Assembly: GCA_003151275.1 (NCBI GenBank)
Contig: PLXC01000095.1
Location: 1-25,952 of the forward strand
Source: Candidatus Melainabacteria bacterium
GTDB taxonomy: Bacteria; Cyanobacteriota; Vampirovibrionia; Obscuribacterales; Obscuribacteraceae
DNA: 25,952 nucleotides
Direction of reading: 5' to 3'
The notes under the pieces were generated by a model. The model saw nothing but the letters and a program-made list of their open reading frames with translations. It made no database searches and was not told the DNA's origin. Positions 13,928 to 21,679 of this stretch are shown piece by piece. The position numbers and the translations under genes were made by a program. Positions within the stretch are counted from its first letter, which is position 1; the number at the start of each line of letters is the position of its first letter.

Positions 13928-15379
13928 ATGATGCATGCGTTTAGTGATCTACAAAATTTCAAGGGTAAGCGACTCGGTTACTTAGAAATTTCGGAGTCTA
14001 TAATTCAAGCAGTTACATCTGGGCGCTTGCCGGTCAATTCGACTTTACCTGCCAGTCGCACACTTGCCGAGACTCTAGGAGTTTCCCGAGACACCGTTGT
14101 GAGGTGCTACGAACACCTAAAAAGTCTTGGCTGGATAGAAAGTCACGGCAAACTGGGAATGTTCGTTTCGGGCACTGCGAAGGTGCCGACGCCGTCTCAG
14201 AAGTCTCACCCGCTGGATGGAAATCGTTTGTCGAAATACGGCATCGGTCTACTAGCCGATACTGGCATCGACATGGGCACCAAATTCGATGGCTACGAAC
14301 CAATCCGTTTCGGCGTAGCGCCCAGAGCATATCGACCGATGTCGCGATGGAAGAAAACTCTGCGGAATTTTTCTACACAATCCTCGCTGGATGATTCTGG
14401 ATACGTCGCAGACGTTCTTGGTCGTTCCGAATTGCGCACATCCTTCTCCTCGTATATGTGCTCCAACCGAGGCGTACTTTGCAGATCGAACGAAATTGTT
14501 GTCTTCAATGGCTCCTTCAGTGCGTTATCGCTGATCTTTCGCCTATTTCTAGAACCCGGAGAATCAATAGCAATAGAAGACCCCGGATTTGGTGGACCGG
14601 CGAGCACGGCTGCTTACCTCGGACTCAATGTTGTGCCAATAGCTCTCGATGCTGAAGGAATTTCCGTAGAAGCTCTTGAACGCGCAGGTAATTCGGTCAA
14701 ACTAGTTTACGTCACGCCGAATCACCAAGAGCCAACTGGAATTACAATGACACTATCCAGGCGAAAGCAACTTTTGGCTTGGGCACAAAGGAGCGGTGTC
14801 TTAATCATCGAAGACGAACACGATGGTATGTTTCACTACGGCAGAGATATGCCACCATCTTTGAAGTCGATGGACACACAAGACAATGTCATCTATCTGA
14901 CTAGCTTCTGGCAGATTCTCTATCCACTTACAGCGATGTGCCTCACCGTTGTTCCTCAATCAATGTGTGAGATCTTGAACAGCGCCAAAATCCATACGGC
15001 AAATCTGACTGAGCACCAACCTCAACTCACTTTGTCCGAACTTCTGAGTGTTGGATATCTACAACGACACATCAGCAAACTAGAACGTGATTTTGCTCCA
15101 AAACGACGAGCCTTGATTTACGAGCTAAAACGAGCATTCGGCGTTCGCGTTCAGGTGCCATTACAATCTGGAGGTCTCAAGATCATGGTGCAGTTCACTG
15201 ACTACTCCGATACGAATCTTCTGAGATCAGCGCACAAAGCGGATCTTGCCGTTGCATCGACAGCCGCATTTTATAATGATGCGCAACGCCCCGAGGGAGA
15301 GTGCTTGATATATTTCCCCGATCTCGAAGAGACGCATGTGCGCAAAAAAGTTGAGAGCTTTGCGCATTACCTTCAGTGA
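13928..15379 (+). CDS. MocR-family regulator lacking the PLP lysine (first of three)
   Basis: GntR winged-helix domain (about 10-82; TLPASRTLAETLGVSRDTVV then the wing GWIESHGKLGMFVSG) fused to a fold-type I aminotransferase domain (about 125-483). The aminotransferase part has EDPGFGGPAS (217-226), TPNHQEPTG (263-271) and IIEDEHDGMF (293-302). In the 21-residue block from Tyr323 to Pro343, where the family reads Y-x-x-S-F-S-K-x-L, this protein has SFWQ, so Gln329 replaces the Schiff-base Lys. The Tyr of the E-D-D-Y motif is His298, and the final R-L-G-F-A reads CLIYF. PLP catalysis is therefore unlikely; another ligand or none may be bound. GGTGG precedes two adjacent ATGs (13928 and 13931). 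Target genes are unknown. Confidence 0.85.
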   Translation: MMHAFSDLQNFKGKRLGYLEISESIIQAVTSGRLPVNSTLPASRTLAETLGVSRDTVVRCYEHLKSLGWIESHGKLGMFVSGTAKVPTPSQKSHPLDGNRLSKYGIGLLADTGIDMGTKFDGYEPIRFGVAPRAYRPMSRWKKTLRNFSTQSSLDDSGYVADVLGRSELRTSFSSYMCSNRGVLCRSNEIVVFNGSFSALSLIFRLFLEPGESIAIEDPGFGGPASTAAYLGLNVVPIALDAEGISVEALERAGNSVKLVYVTPNHQEPTGITMTLSRRKQLLAWAQRSGVLIIEDEHDGMFHYGRDMPPSLKSMDTQDNVIYLTSFWQILYPLTAMCLTVVPQSMCEILNSAKIHTANLTEHQPQLTLSELLSVGYLQRHISKLERDFAPKRRALIYELKRAFGVRVQVPLQSGGLKIMVQFTDYSDTNLLRSAHKADLAVASTAAFYNDAQRPEGECLIYFPDLEETHVRKKVESFAHYLQ

Positions 15380-15542
15380 GCAGACGTTTGGATTGTCAGG
15401 GCATTCTGGCACAAACAGTCCAGGATGATCCTGCCCTCACAGGCTATATCGCGCAAGCGCAGGGTCTGACTCAAGCATAAATAATGAATCGGTCTATGCC
15501 TTATTGGAGAATCAATATGGGACTAGATTACATGGAATGTGA

Positions 15543-16649
15543 CTACGATTTTGCTGGTTGTTTTAGTTTGATCAGGTTCCATTGCTGGGTTTGAGTCTTG
15601 CCGAGGTGGACCAAGATCGTGCTCTGAGTTTTCAGTAAGTTGGCCAGACCGGTATCATAGACGACCGTTTTATTGTTACCCACAACCCAAGATGCACGCA
15701 TGTCTTTCTTGTCTACTGCTCCATGAACAGGCTTACTTTCTTGGGTCAGAGCGTTGTAGTAATTGCCACGAATAGCGCCTGCTTTGTTAACAGCTAACTG
15801 AAACATAATGGTCGTGTTTGATTGCGTTCCTTGCGTCAAAGAATAAACGCCAAGTGGCTTCCAATCGCTTGCTGGCTCTTTGGTTGTTGAGACAACCGGA
15901 GTTGTATCCGCCAACGTTTGTGCTTGAGCGTAGTATGTTGCGGCTGGTGCTGTGGGTTGAGTGCCGTAATAGACCTCGTCGTTCTGGTAGGTGATGTTGT
16001 TGCCGTAGTCATATTCAACTGGTGCCGTGTCATCGCCCCAATAGCCAGATAAGTCGCCCCAGCCGACACCTCCCCATGCCCAACCATCGCGCCACCCCGG
16101 GTAGTACCATGAACCGGCATGCGCGCCCCACCAGTTGTGGTCGAATGCGCCATAGTTAGTAAAACCATCTCTAACAGCTTGGGCCCGAGAGCCTAAGTCT
16201 GCCGGTGACAGTCGATCAGTGCTGTAATTGCCATAATTTCTGCCCGTGTCCGCCATCGCTACCCTGCCGAAACCACCGTCGGAAGGCAGTCCGTAACCTT
16301 TGTCTGCTGATAGAACGCCATAGTCGTGATCTGCACTGGATCTCAAGGCAGAATCAGAAGTATGCGGACTATTGCTGAATGCGCTTGGTCTGGCATCGTC
16401 ATTGCGAAGTCCTGAATCATCATTGCGCGGCGTAAACGCTCCATCGTCGAAACCCCGATCGAAGCCCCGATCCAAGCCACCATCACCGAAACCGCCGCGG
16501 TCAAAACCGCCTCTGCCAAAACCTCCGCCACCTCGACCACCACCACCACCGCCGCCGCCGCCGCGTGCCGCAGACGGCTGAATGGATGTGATCAGCAACA
16601 GTGAGAAAGCCGCAGTCACAGCTAGTACTTTTGATATTCTAATACGCAT
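15543..16649 (-). CDS. Exported Gly/Arg-rich protein with a mu-protocadherin-like C-terminal domain
   Basis: I start at ATG 16649 (AAGGT upstream, signal peptide immediately after) rather than at the far upstream end of the open frame. This gives 368 aa. Order: a signal peptide (1-28, ending in PSAARG), a nine-glycine run and RGG/DRGF repeats (29-70), an Asp/Ser/Tyr/Trp-rich linker (70-260) with aromatic repeats such as GWAWGGVGWGD, and a conserved-looking C-terminal domain (261-365). That domain (WKPLGVYSL, QLAVNKAGAIRGNYYNAL, PVHGAVDKKDMRASW, ILVHLGK, QQWNLIKL) matches from memory proteins annotated 'mu-protocadherin' in Planctomycetes. Likely secreted or surface-bound. It lies 16 nt after the SgcJ-like gene in one operon. 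Confidence 0.75.
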   Translation of the reverse strand: MRIRISKVLAVTAAFSLLLITSIQPSAARGGGGGGGGGRGGGGFGRGGFDRGGFGDGGLDRGFDRGFDDGAFTPRNDDSGLRNDDARPSAFSNSPHTSDSALRSSADHDYGVLSADKGYGLPSDGGFGRVAMADTGRNYGNYSTDRLSPADLGSRAQAVRDGFTNYGAFDHNWWGAHAGSWYYPGWRDGWAWGGVGWGDLSGYWGDDTAPVEYDYGNNITYQNDEVYYGTQPTAPAATYYAQAQTLADTTPVVSTTKEPASDWKPLGVYSLTQGTQSNTTIMFQLAVNKAGAIRGNYYNALTQESKPVHGAVDKKDMRASWVVGNNKTVVYDTGLANLLKTQSTILVHLGKTQTQQWNLIKLKQPAKS

Positions 16650-16665
16650 AAAAATTACCTTGAAT

Positions 16666-17622
16666 TTATTTGGCGGCTGACCCATCGCGTTGCACCGTGA
16701 CAATCGGCGTATCAGGCAAAGATGCACGACCACGATTTCTATGTGTCGACTGCCACGTAAAGCTGTCATTGTTCAGTTTCTTAAGCGTGTAATTGGCACT
16801 GCATATGGTGCCATCTGTCTGCATGCTGCTAGCCCGTTCGACCCAGGTTTGACCATCGGTAGTGACCAGTCTGCCGTAGCCGAAACCTCCATTGGATGCA
16901 TAATGCCAGATGTTAAGCTGCGAGGTGCGCGGATTCCAACCGATAATCTGGAGCTCGTCGTTAGGAGGGGATTGTGTGTCGGCCGAGTAAGTACACTTAA
17001 TAAAGTTTTGATTGTGATTTGGCATCCAATCGGCATGCAGGTGAATTGTCTCAGCTTTGCCAGTGGCAGTCCAATTGCCAATCATCCAGCTCATGTCAGG
17101 CAATTTGCTTTCAGGCAACACTGGAGCATCAGAGTTGCGTCGGTTTGTTTCTGCGACCGCATCCATCTGCCAGAGACCATTTCGTTTGACATGGGTGACG
17201 GTGTAATGCCCGACGCTGCCGAGAGGGGCGCCTTTCACCATCTGAGAAGTGCCCTCTTCTATTGCCACTGTGGAAGCCGGAAAGCGAATTGATTCAACAG
17301 AAATTGAAAGAGGTTGTTTGCCAATCTGCTTGAACAGGTTTATAAACATGGCTTCAATAGCCGTGCGACCCTGATATTCCTGACCGTTGGCATCAACAAA
17401 TGTGCCATCCGGAGCCCACATATTTGCCAACGTGCTTGCGTCTGCTGCAGAAAAGGCTCGAGCGTACTCTGATGCCTGATCACGCAGCGTCTGCTCGTCT
17501 GTCGAAGACTTTGCGTGATTCGTTTTGGCCTGTACGGGGTTTGCCCAAATTGGTATCGCATATAGTATCAATGCCACTAATCCAATCAATCGGTGATTGG
17601 TGTTTTTAATTCTTGCTGCCAT
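16666..17622 (-). CDS. Exported SgcJ/EcaC-type (NTF2-like, DUF4440) protein, 318 aa
   Basis: ATG with AGGAG 8 nt upstream. Signal peptide about 1-32 (LIGLVALILYAIPIWANPVQA). Residues 42-160 form a SnoaL/NTF2-like cone (EYARAFSAADASTLANMWAPDGTFVD, GRTAIEAMF, GHYTVTHVKRNGLWQMDAV), the SgcJ/EcaC pattern. Residues 175-312 make a second beta-rich domain with MIGNWTATGK and QIIGWNPRTSQLNIWHYAS, resembling lipocalin-like or DUF1579-type modules. NTF2-like cones bind small hydrophobic ligands; no enzyme activity can be claimed. It is the first gene of the pair with the mu-protocadherin-like gene and is divergent from the second MocR gene. Confidence 0.75.
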   Translation of the reverse strand: MAARIKNTNHRLIGLVALILYAIPIWANPVQAKTNHAKSSTDEQTLRDQASEYARAFSAADASTLANMWAPDGTFVDANGQEYQGRTAIEAMFINLFKQIGKQPLSISVESIRFPASTVAIEEGTSQMVKGAPLGSVGHYTVTHVKRNGLWQMDAVAETNRRNSDAPVLPESKLPDMSWMIGNWTATGKAETIHLHADWMPNHNQNFIKCTYSADTQSPPNDELQIIGWNPRTSQLNIWHYASNGGFGYGRLVTTDGQTWVERASSMQTDGTICSANYTLKKLNNDSFTWQSTHRNRGRASLPDTPIVTVQRDGSAAK

Positions 17623-17801
17623 TCAAGCACTCCTGCCGGTTAATTATCTTTCTTGTCCCACCGGACGGAATGACTAAAACGTTGTATGGATTAATTGCTC
17701 GGGCGGGGAACATTAGATTACCTTTTATCGTTACACGATAGTCAGATGCATCTTGGGAAGTTCTTTCTCTGCAAGTTTGGTACCATTTAGCCAGCAAACT
17801 A
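17623..17801. promoter_or_regulatory. Divergent promoter region with a dyad
   Basis: This 179-nt gap separates the SgcJ-like gene (minus) from the second MocR gene (plus), so it should hold both promoters. TATCGT-TAC-ACGATA (17726-17740) is a clean 15-bp dyad, and TGGTACCA (17778-17785) is a palindrome just before the MocR start. MocR genes commonly control a divergent neighbour, so these are the best operator candidates. Confidence 0.5.
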
Positions 17802-19322
17802 ATGACCGATAATGACGCTCTTTTATCTGACTTAGATGCCGATTCGAAGGAATCGGTTTATGTGCAGCTGAGAAAGTCCATTGCGGATGGATTGGTTAAT
17901 AACCGCATCCAGGCTGGTCAACAAATTTCTTCGATGCGAACTCTCGCGCTGCAGTTGGGCACAAGCTCTGCTGCCGTCAGGAAAGCATTCAATCAACTAG
18001 TGGCTGAAGGCTGGCTGGAGGTGAGGCAAGGCTCTGGCACGTTTGTTTCGAATAACGGTCTTTTGCTGGCTGGACAATTTTCAAAAGCAGGAGCCACGCA
18101 CACCGCTAATCAGTTTCACTACAACGACGTTATTCCGCACACGGACACTCAAGCGGACGCTAGGGGACCATTCACCGCTGCCACTATCCGTAAATTCGTT
18201 GATGCCACCATATTTGGGGCACCGACACGATCCATTAGCGAGATCATTGGCATGCCAATTCAAGAGGCTTGCTCCGGAACGAGGTATGAGAACGCCATCA
18301 ATGCCTGGAAACGAGACTGTCAATCAATGCCGTTATCATTAAGCGAGCCTGCGGGTTATCTTGAACTTCGAGAACAGATCGCCAACTGGCTCAATCAGTC
18401 TCGAGGAATGCGTTGCCTTGCGGCAAACGTAATTATTATGAATAGCGTGGCGGAATGTCGTAATTTTGTCGCCCGCCTTTTCATCGACAGGGGAACGGCT
18501 ATGATGGTCGAAGATCCAGGTGTCAACTCGCTGTGGATCCGCGCACATAATGCGGATTTAAGGCCGGTGGGATTGGACGATTCCGGTCTGATCCCCGACG
18601 AACTCGAAGCGCTGAGGGATGTACGGCTTGCCTATGTAACTTCTTCATCTCAATGTCCTACAGGTGCGGTTCTCTCCCGCCCGCGACGACAAAGAATTCT
18701 AGAATGGGCTGATCGCAATAATGCGCTTATCATCGAAGACGATACGAATTGCGAATTCACCTACGAGAGCCGGCTGACTCCCTCCATTCATAGTATTGAT
18801 GCCAGCGATCGAACTTTGTATTTAGGCGCTCTGGGAGCAATTCTTCCAGCGTCAATGCAGCTTGCATTTGTTGTGGTACCTCCCGCAGTGCGTGCTCCTT
18901 TTACTCGTCTAAAGTCAATTGCTAGTCGCTGCACTTCAACAGTAGTGCAACGATTGGCGTTCAGACTGTTCGAAACAGAGTTCGTGCATGAGCGCATACG
19001 GAAATTACAGCGCCTGCTCGAGCTCAGACGAGCAGTATTGCTCGAACAACTGAGACTAAGCAACAACTCAAGGATAATTTACTCACCGACTAAATCGGGC
19101 ATCTTCCAAACTATTTGGCTGTCTTCCGAACTCGATGATGTTTCTCTAGCTCAGTCTTGCTTTCGAGAGCATGTCCTGCCGATATCACCGTTTTATGTCG
19201 CGCATGTTGGTAGACCCGGTCTGATGCTTAGCTTTGCTCAGCGACCAGAAACGATTGTGTCCTATATGCAAACTTTGCTCGCCTCAATTTCAAATCAAGA
19301 CACTTCAGAATCACAACGGTAG
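17802..19322 (+). CDS. MocR-family regulator lacking the PLP lysine (second of three)
   Basis: GntR domain (about 18-84; SSMRTLALQLGTSSAAVRKAF and wing GWLEVRQGSGTFVSN), a long linker, then an aminotransferase-fold domain (about 165-500). Landmarks: PAGYLELREQI (183-193), VEDPGVNS (236-243), SSSQCPTG (281-288) and IIEDDTNCEF (310-319). In the aligned block from Tyr340 to Pro360 the sequence reads YLGALGAILPA, placing Ala346 at the lysine position; the E-D-D-Y tyrosine is Thr. The C-terminal R-L-G-F-A counterpart reads LMLSFA. No clear ribosome binding site precedes the ATG, so a leaderless or weakly translated message is possible. It is divergent from the SgcJ/mu-protocadherin pair and followed 8 nt later by the third regulator. 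Confidence 0.85.
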   Translation: MTDNDALLSDLDADSKESVYVQLRKSIADGLVNNRIQAGQQISSMRTLALQLGTSSAAVRKAFNQLVAEGWLEVRQGSGTFVSNNGLLLAGQFSKAGATHTANQFHYNDVIPHTDTQADARGPFTAATIRKFVDATIFGAPTRSISEIIGMPIQEACSGTRYENAINAWKRDCQSMPLSLSEPAGYLELREQIANWLNQSRGMRCLAANVIIMNSVAECRNFVARLFIDRGTAMMVEDPGVNSLWIRAHNADLRPVGLDDSGLIPDELEALRDVRLAYVTSSSQCPTGAVLSRPRRQRILEWADRNNALIIEDDTNCEFTYESRLTPSIHSIDASDRTLYLGALGAILPASMQLAFVVVPPAVRAPFTRLKSIASRCTSTVVQRLAFRLFETEFVHERIRKLQRLLELRRAVLLEQLRLSNNSRIIYSPTKSGIFQTIWLSSELDDVSLAQSCFREHVLPISPFYVAHVGRPGLMLSFAQRPETIVSYMQTLLASISNQDTSESQR

Positions 19323-19330
19323 CGACTACG

Positions 19331-20869
19331 ATGGCTCAAAAAATCGCTCTATCTCTGAATGTTTTCTCTTCAACGCCTCTCTCCAGGCAGCTTTACGCAG
19401 GACTGCTGGGCGAAATTGAAACCGGGCGCATTCGTTCCGGAGAGAAACTACCTTCCATTCGAGACATGTCAAAGCAGCTGCAAATCTCAACTATTACAGT
19501 CCGGGAAGCAATAGATAAACTGATTGAGCTCGGCGTGGTTACAGCAAAGCATGGGTCCGGGAACTATGTGACTGGTGCAGCTACGGCGTTACAGTCGATC
19601 AATGATCCGGGCGTGGGCGAACTGCAATTTACACAAGCCACTTACCAATCTGCCGACTGGGAGTTGAGCGATAAATTTGCTTGGAGTTCCAGCACTCGCC
19701 ATTTGAATCAAGCATTTAATGACACTGCGTTTCACCCCTGGTGGGACGTCTTAGTCGAATACGATTTTCGAGTTTATCAACGCGGCTTAGATCCTGCAGA
19801 CGGCTTGCATTGGAATAAGCTTATCGAGCGTTATTCACCAGCTGATTCGCCCCCAAATGAAGAGCCGACCAGTGCTCAAGGCTTGCTATCAGTACGCCGT
19901 TACTTGTCTCAGTGGTTGAATCGTACTTGCGATCTGATCACTTCTCCCGAAGATATTTTCCTGGTTTCTGGTGCTCAGCAAGCTCGCGATCTAGTCGCGT
20001 ATATATTAGTAAAAGAGGGTTCTGCCGTTGTTGTTGAGGAGCCAGGAAGCATCACCGATTTGCTTGCTTATGCAAGCAAGGGAGCGCAGCTCATTCACGT
20101 TCTTCAAGACGAGCAGGGCGTTAAAATTGAGCTTTTGCGAGAGGTGCGACATGCTTCCATTGCCCACTTAATCACATCAGCGAATTTCCCAACTGGCGCA
20201 TCGCTATCAAGGGAACGCGCTGCTGAAATACTTGCCTGGGCTGAGGCCACTAACGTTACGCTCGTAGAAGACTCGTATGGCGCTGGTTTTGTCTATCAAA
20301 ACGAGCCACTCGTATCATTGCTAGGTTTGGCAGCTTCCAAAGGCGCTGGCGAGCGTGTCATTTACATTGGCTCTCTTTCTCAGCTTCTAAACCCGGCCCT
20401 GCGTTTCGCGTTTATTGTAGTACCCAAAAAGTTCCACAATTCTTTAGCGCTCGCAAGTTGGCTTGCCTCCGCTGTTCCATCGAATCTGTCACAGCATTTG
20501 GTTCTAAACTATTTCGAACAAGGATGTTTTGAACAGGATATTTTGCGCGTCACGCAAGCAGCCCGGTTGCGGAGGATGGCACTCTTGGCTGGATTGCAGT
20601 TGTGGCAGTCGGACCTGATTCGTTTTACGCCGGTGATTGGGGGCTTTCATCAGGCAGTTTGGTTCAATGAGTCAGTTGATGATTTGAGGGTCTTTGAGCA
20701 GGCTCTTATAAATGGAATTGGTGTAGTGCCCCTTTCACCTTATTTCCACGGAGATCAATATCGTTCTGGCATTTCACTCAGCTTTGCGCAGATGAGCGAG
20801 TCTAGAATTCGCGACGGGTTGGCGCGTTTGCTTCCTATTATTCAGGAATGCAGCAATTCCCAAGTTTAA
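19331..20869 (+). CDS. MocR-family regulator lacking the PLP lysine (third of three)
   Basis: GntR domain (about 17-82; LPSIRDMSKQLQISTITVRE and wing GVVTAKHGSGNYVTG) and an aminotransferase-fold domain (about 185-505) with SVRRYLSQWLNRT, the conserved VSGAQQARDL (212-221), VEEPGS (235-240), NFPTG (285-289) and VEDSYGAGF (312-320). Of the three it keeps most of the PLP site: GAQQ, Asp314 and Tyr316 are intact. Yet the lysine block reads YIGSLSQLLNP, with Gln351 in place of Lys, and R-L-G-F-A reads ISLSFA. It begins 8 nt after the second regulator with no strong ribosome binding site of its own, suggesting coupled translation and perhaps a heterodimer. Confidence 0.85.
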   Translation: MAQKIALSLNVFSSTPLSRQLYAGLLGEIETGRIRSGEKLPSIRDMSKQLQISTITVREAIDKLIELGVVTAKHGSGNYVTGAATALQSINDPGVGELQFTQATYQSADWELSDKFAWSSSTRHLNQAFNDTAFHPWWDVLVEYDFRVYQRGLDPADGLHWNKLIERYSPADSPPNEEPTSAQGLLSVRRYLSQWLNRTCDLITSPEDIFLVSGAQQARDLVAYILVKEGSAVVVEEPGSITDLLAYASKGAQLIHVLQDEQGVKIELLREVRHASIAHLITSANFPTGASLSRERAAEILAWAEATNVTLVEDSYGAGFVYQNEPLVSLLGLAASKGAGERVIYIGSLSQLLNPALRFAFIVVPKKFHNSLALASWLASAVPSNLSQHLVLNYFEQGCFEQDILRVTQAARLRRMALLAGLQLWQSDLIRFTPVIGGFHQAVWFNESVDDLRVFEQALINGIGVVPLSPYFHGDQYRSGISLSFAQMSESRIRDGLARLLPIIQECSNSQV

Positions 20870-21146
20870 GTGCAGAGCAAGTGTTCGCGAGAAAAACTCT
20901 CAAGTGTGTATATTGTCTTTCCCGAGCTTGATTGAAAAGAAGCTTTGAAATCAGATTTTCGCTTGCCTGCAGCATTCTCTTTAGGTAGGTTCAAGTCATT
21001 CACAACTTCACTTTCAAGGTTACTTTCAGAGGCTCACGCCAACCAACCTTTCGCTTCACCAACATTAACTTTGACACCAAATCTGGTGCCTGACGAATAT
21101 CACGCCGGCAAATCAACCATTCAAGCCGACGGACTGGAAAACTACT

Positions 21147-21449
21147 ATGAGAAAAATCGCTAACGAAAGCATAGTTATTTTCGTCATCGGCGTTGTAGAC
21201 CTGATGTCGACTATCTATGTGCTAATTAAAGCCGATGCATCCGAAGGCAACCCCTTGTTTGCGTCGGTTCTGTCAACTGGACTGGGCTGGTTCATCGCAG
21301 CCAAGCTTGTCTTTGGACTAGTAGGGCCGATCGTCCTGCTGGAACTGGGTTTTCGCAAAGAACCCGTATTCACCCGCATTCTGGCAAGAGCTGCCATTGT
21401 GGCTTATACACTTATGTACGTCACCGGTGTAATAGCCTTGAATTGCTGA
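21147..21449 (+). CDS. DUF5658 family membrane protein, 100 aa
   Basis: Small integral membrane protein with four likely spans (about 8-27, 38-58, 57-70 and 80-98). It follows the DUF5658 pattern: VVDLMSTIYVL with Asp18 in the first span, EGNPLF (33-38), Gly-rich LGWFIAAKLVFG with Lys53, and a C-terminal span ending in GVIALNC. The function of the family is not known. The ATG has only a weak purine stretch (CTGGAAAA) upstream. A TTG frame (20945-21163) overlaps its start but is not convincing. The next gene, a sedolisin, starts about 230 nt downstream. Confidence 0.75.
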   Translation: MRKIANESIVIFVIGVVDLMSTIYVLIKADASEGNPLFASVLSTGLGWFIAAKLVFGLVGPIVLLELGFRKEPVFTRILARAAIVAYTLMYVTGVIALNC

Positions 21450-21679
21450 ATCAGCGTCCACCGCTGAATCATCAACCGCGAATTCACCAACCTCAAAACT
21501 ATCAATCAAGCAGACAGACTCCACCTTCTTTTTAGCAGGTTGTCTGCGCAAATCTCCACCAACTCCTCTAGACGCATGAGCTAGGCTCCCAGCCGGTTAG
21601 CGTCCTTTCAAGTCTCTAAAGAATTTGGTCCTGTTGACCAAGAGCAGACCGTCAGCCCTGACGTCTGCGGAGAAAACCA

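Noticed and set aside
15517..15594. 25-codon frame with GGAG upstream, between the first MocR and the mu-protocadherin-like gene
   Set aside because: Overlaps the 3' end of the minus-strand gene; too short to judge and no other support.
15530..16769. Longer N-terminus of the mu-protocadherin-like gene (408 codons)
   Set aside because: The extra 40 residues overlap the preceding gene and would bury the signal peptide; ATG 16649 has a ribosome binding site and begins the signal peptide.
20945..21163. 72-codon TTG frame before the DUF5658 gene
   Set aside because: Rare start codon, no clear ribosome binding site, overlaps the next gene; composition Ser/Leu-rich but not diagnostic.
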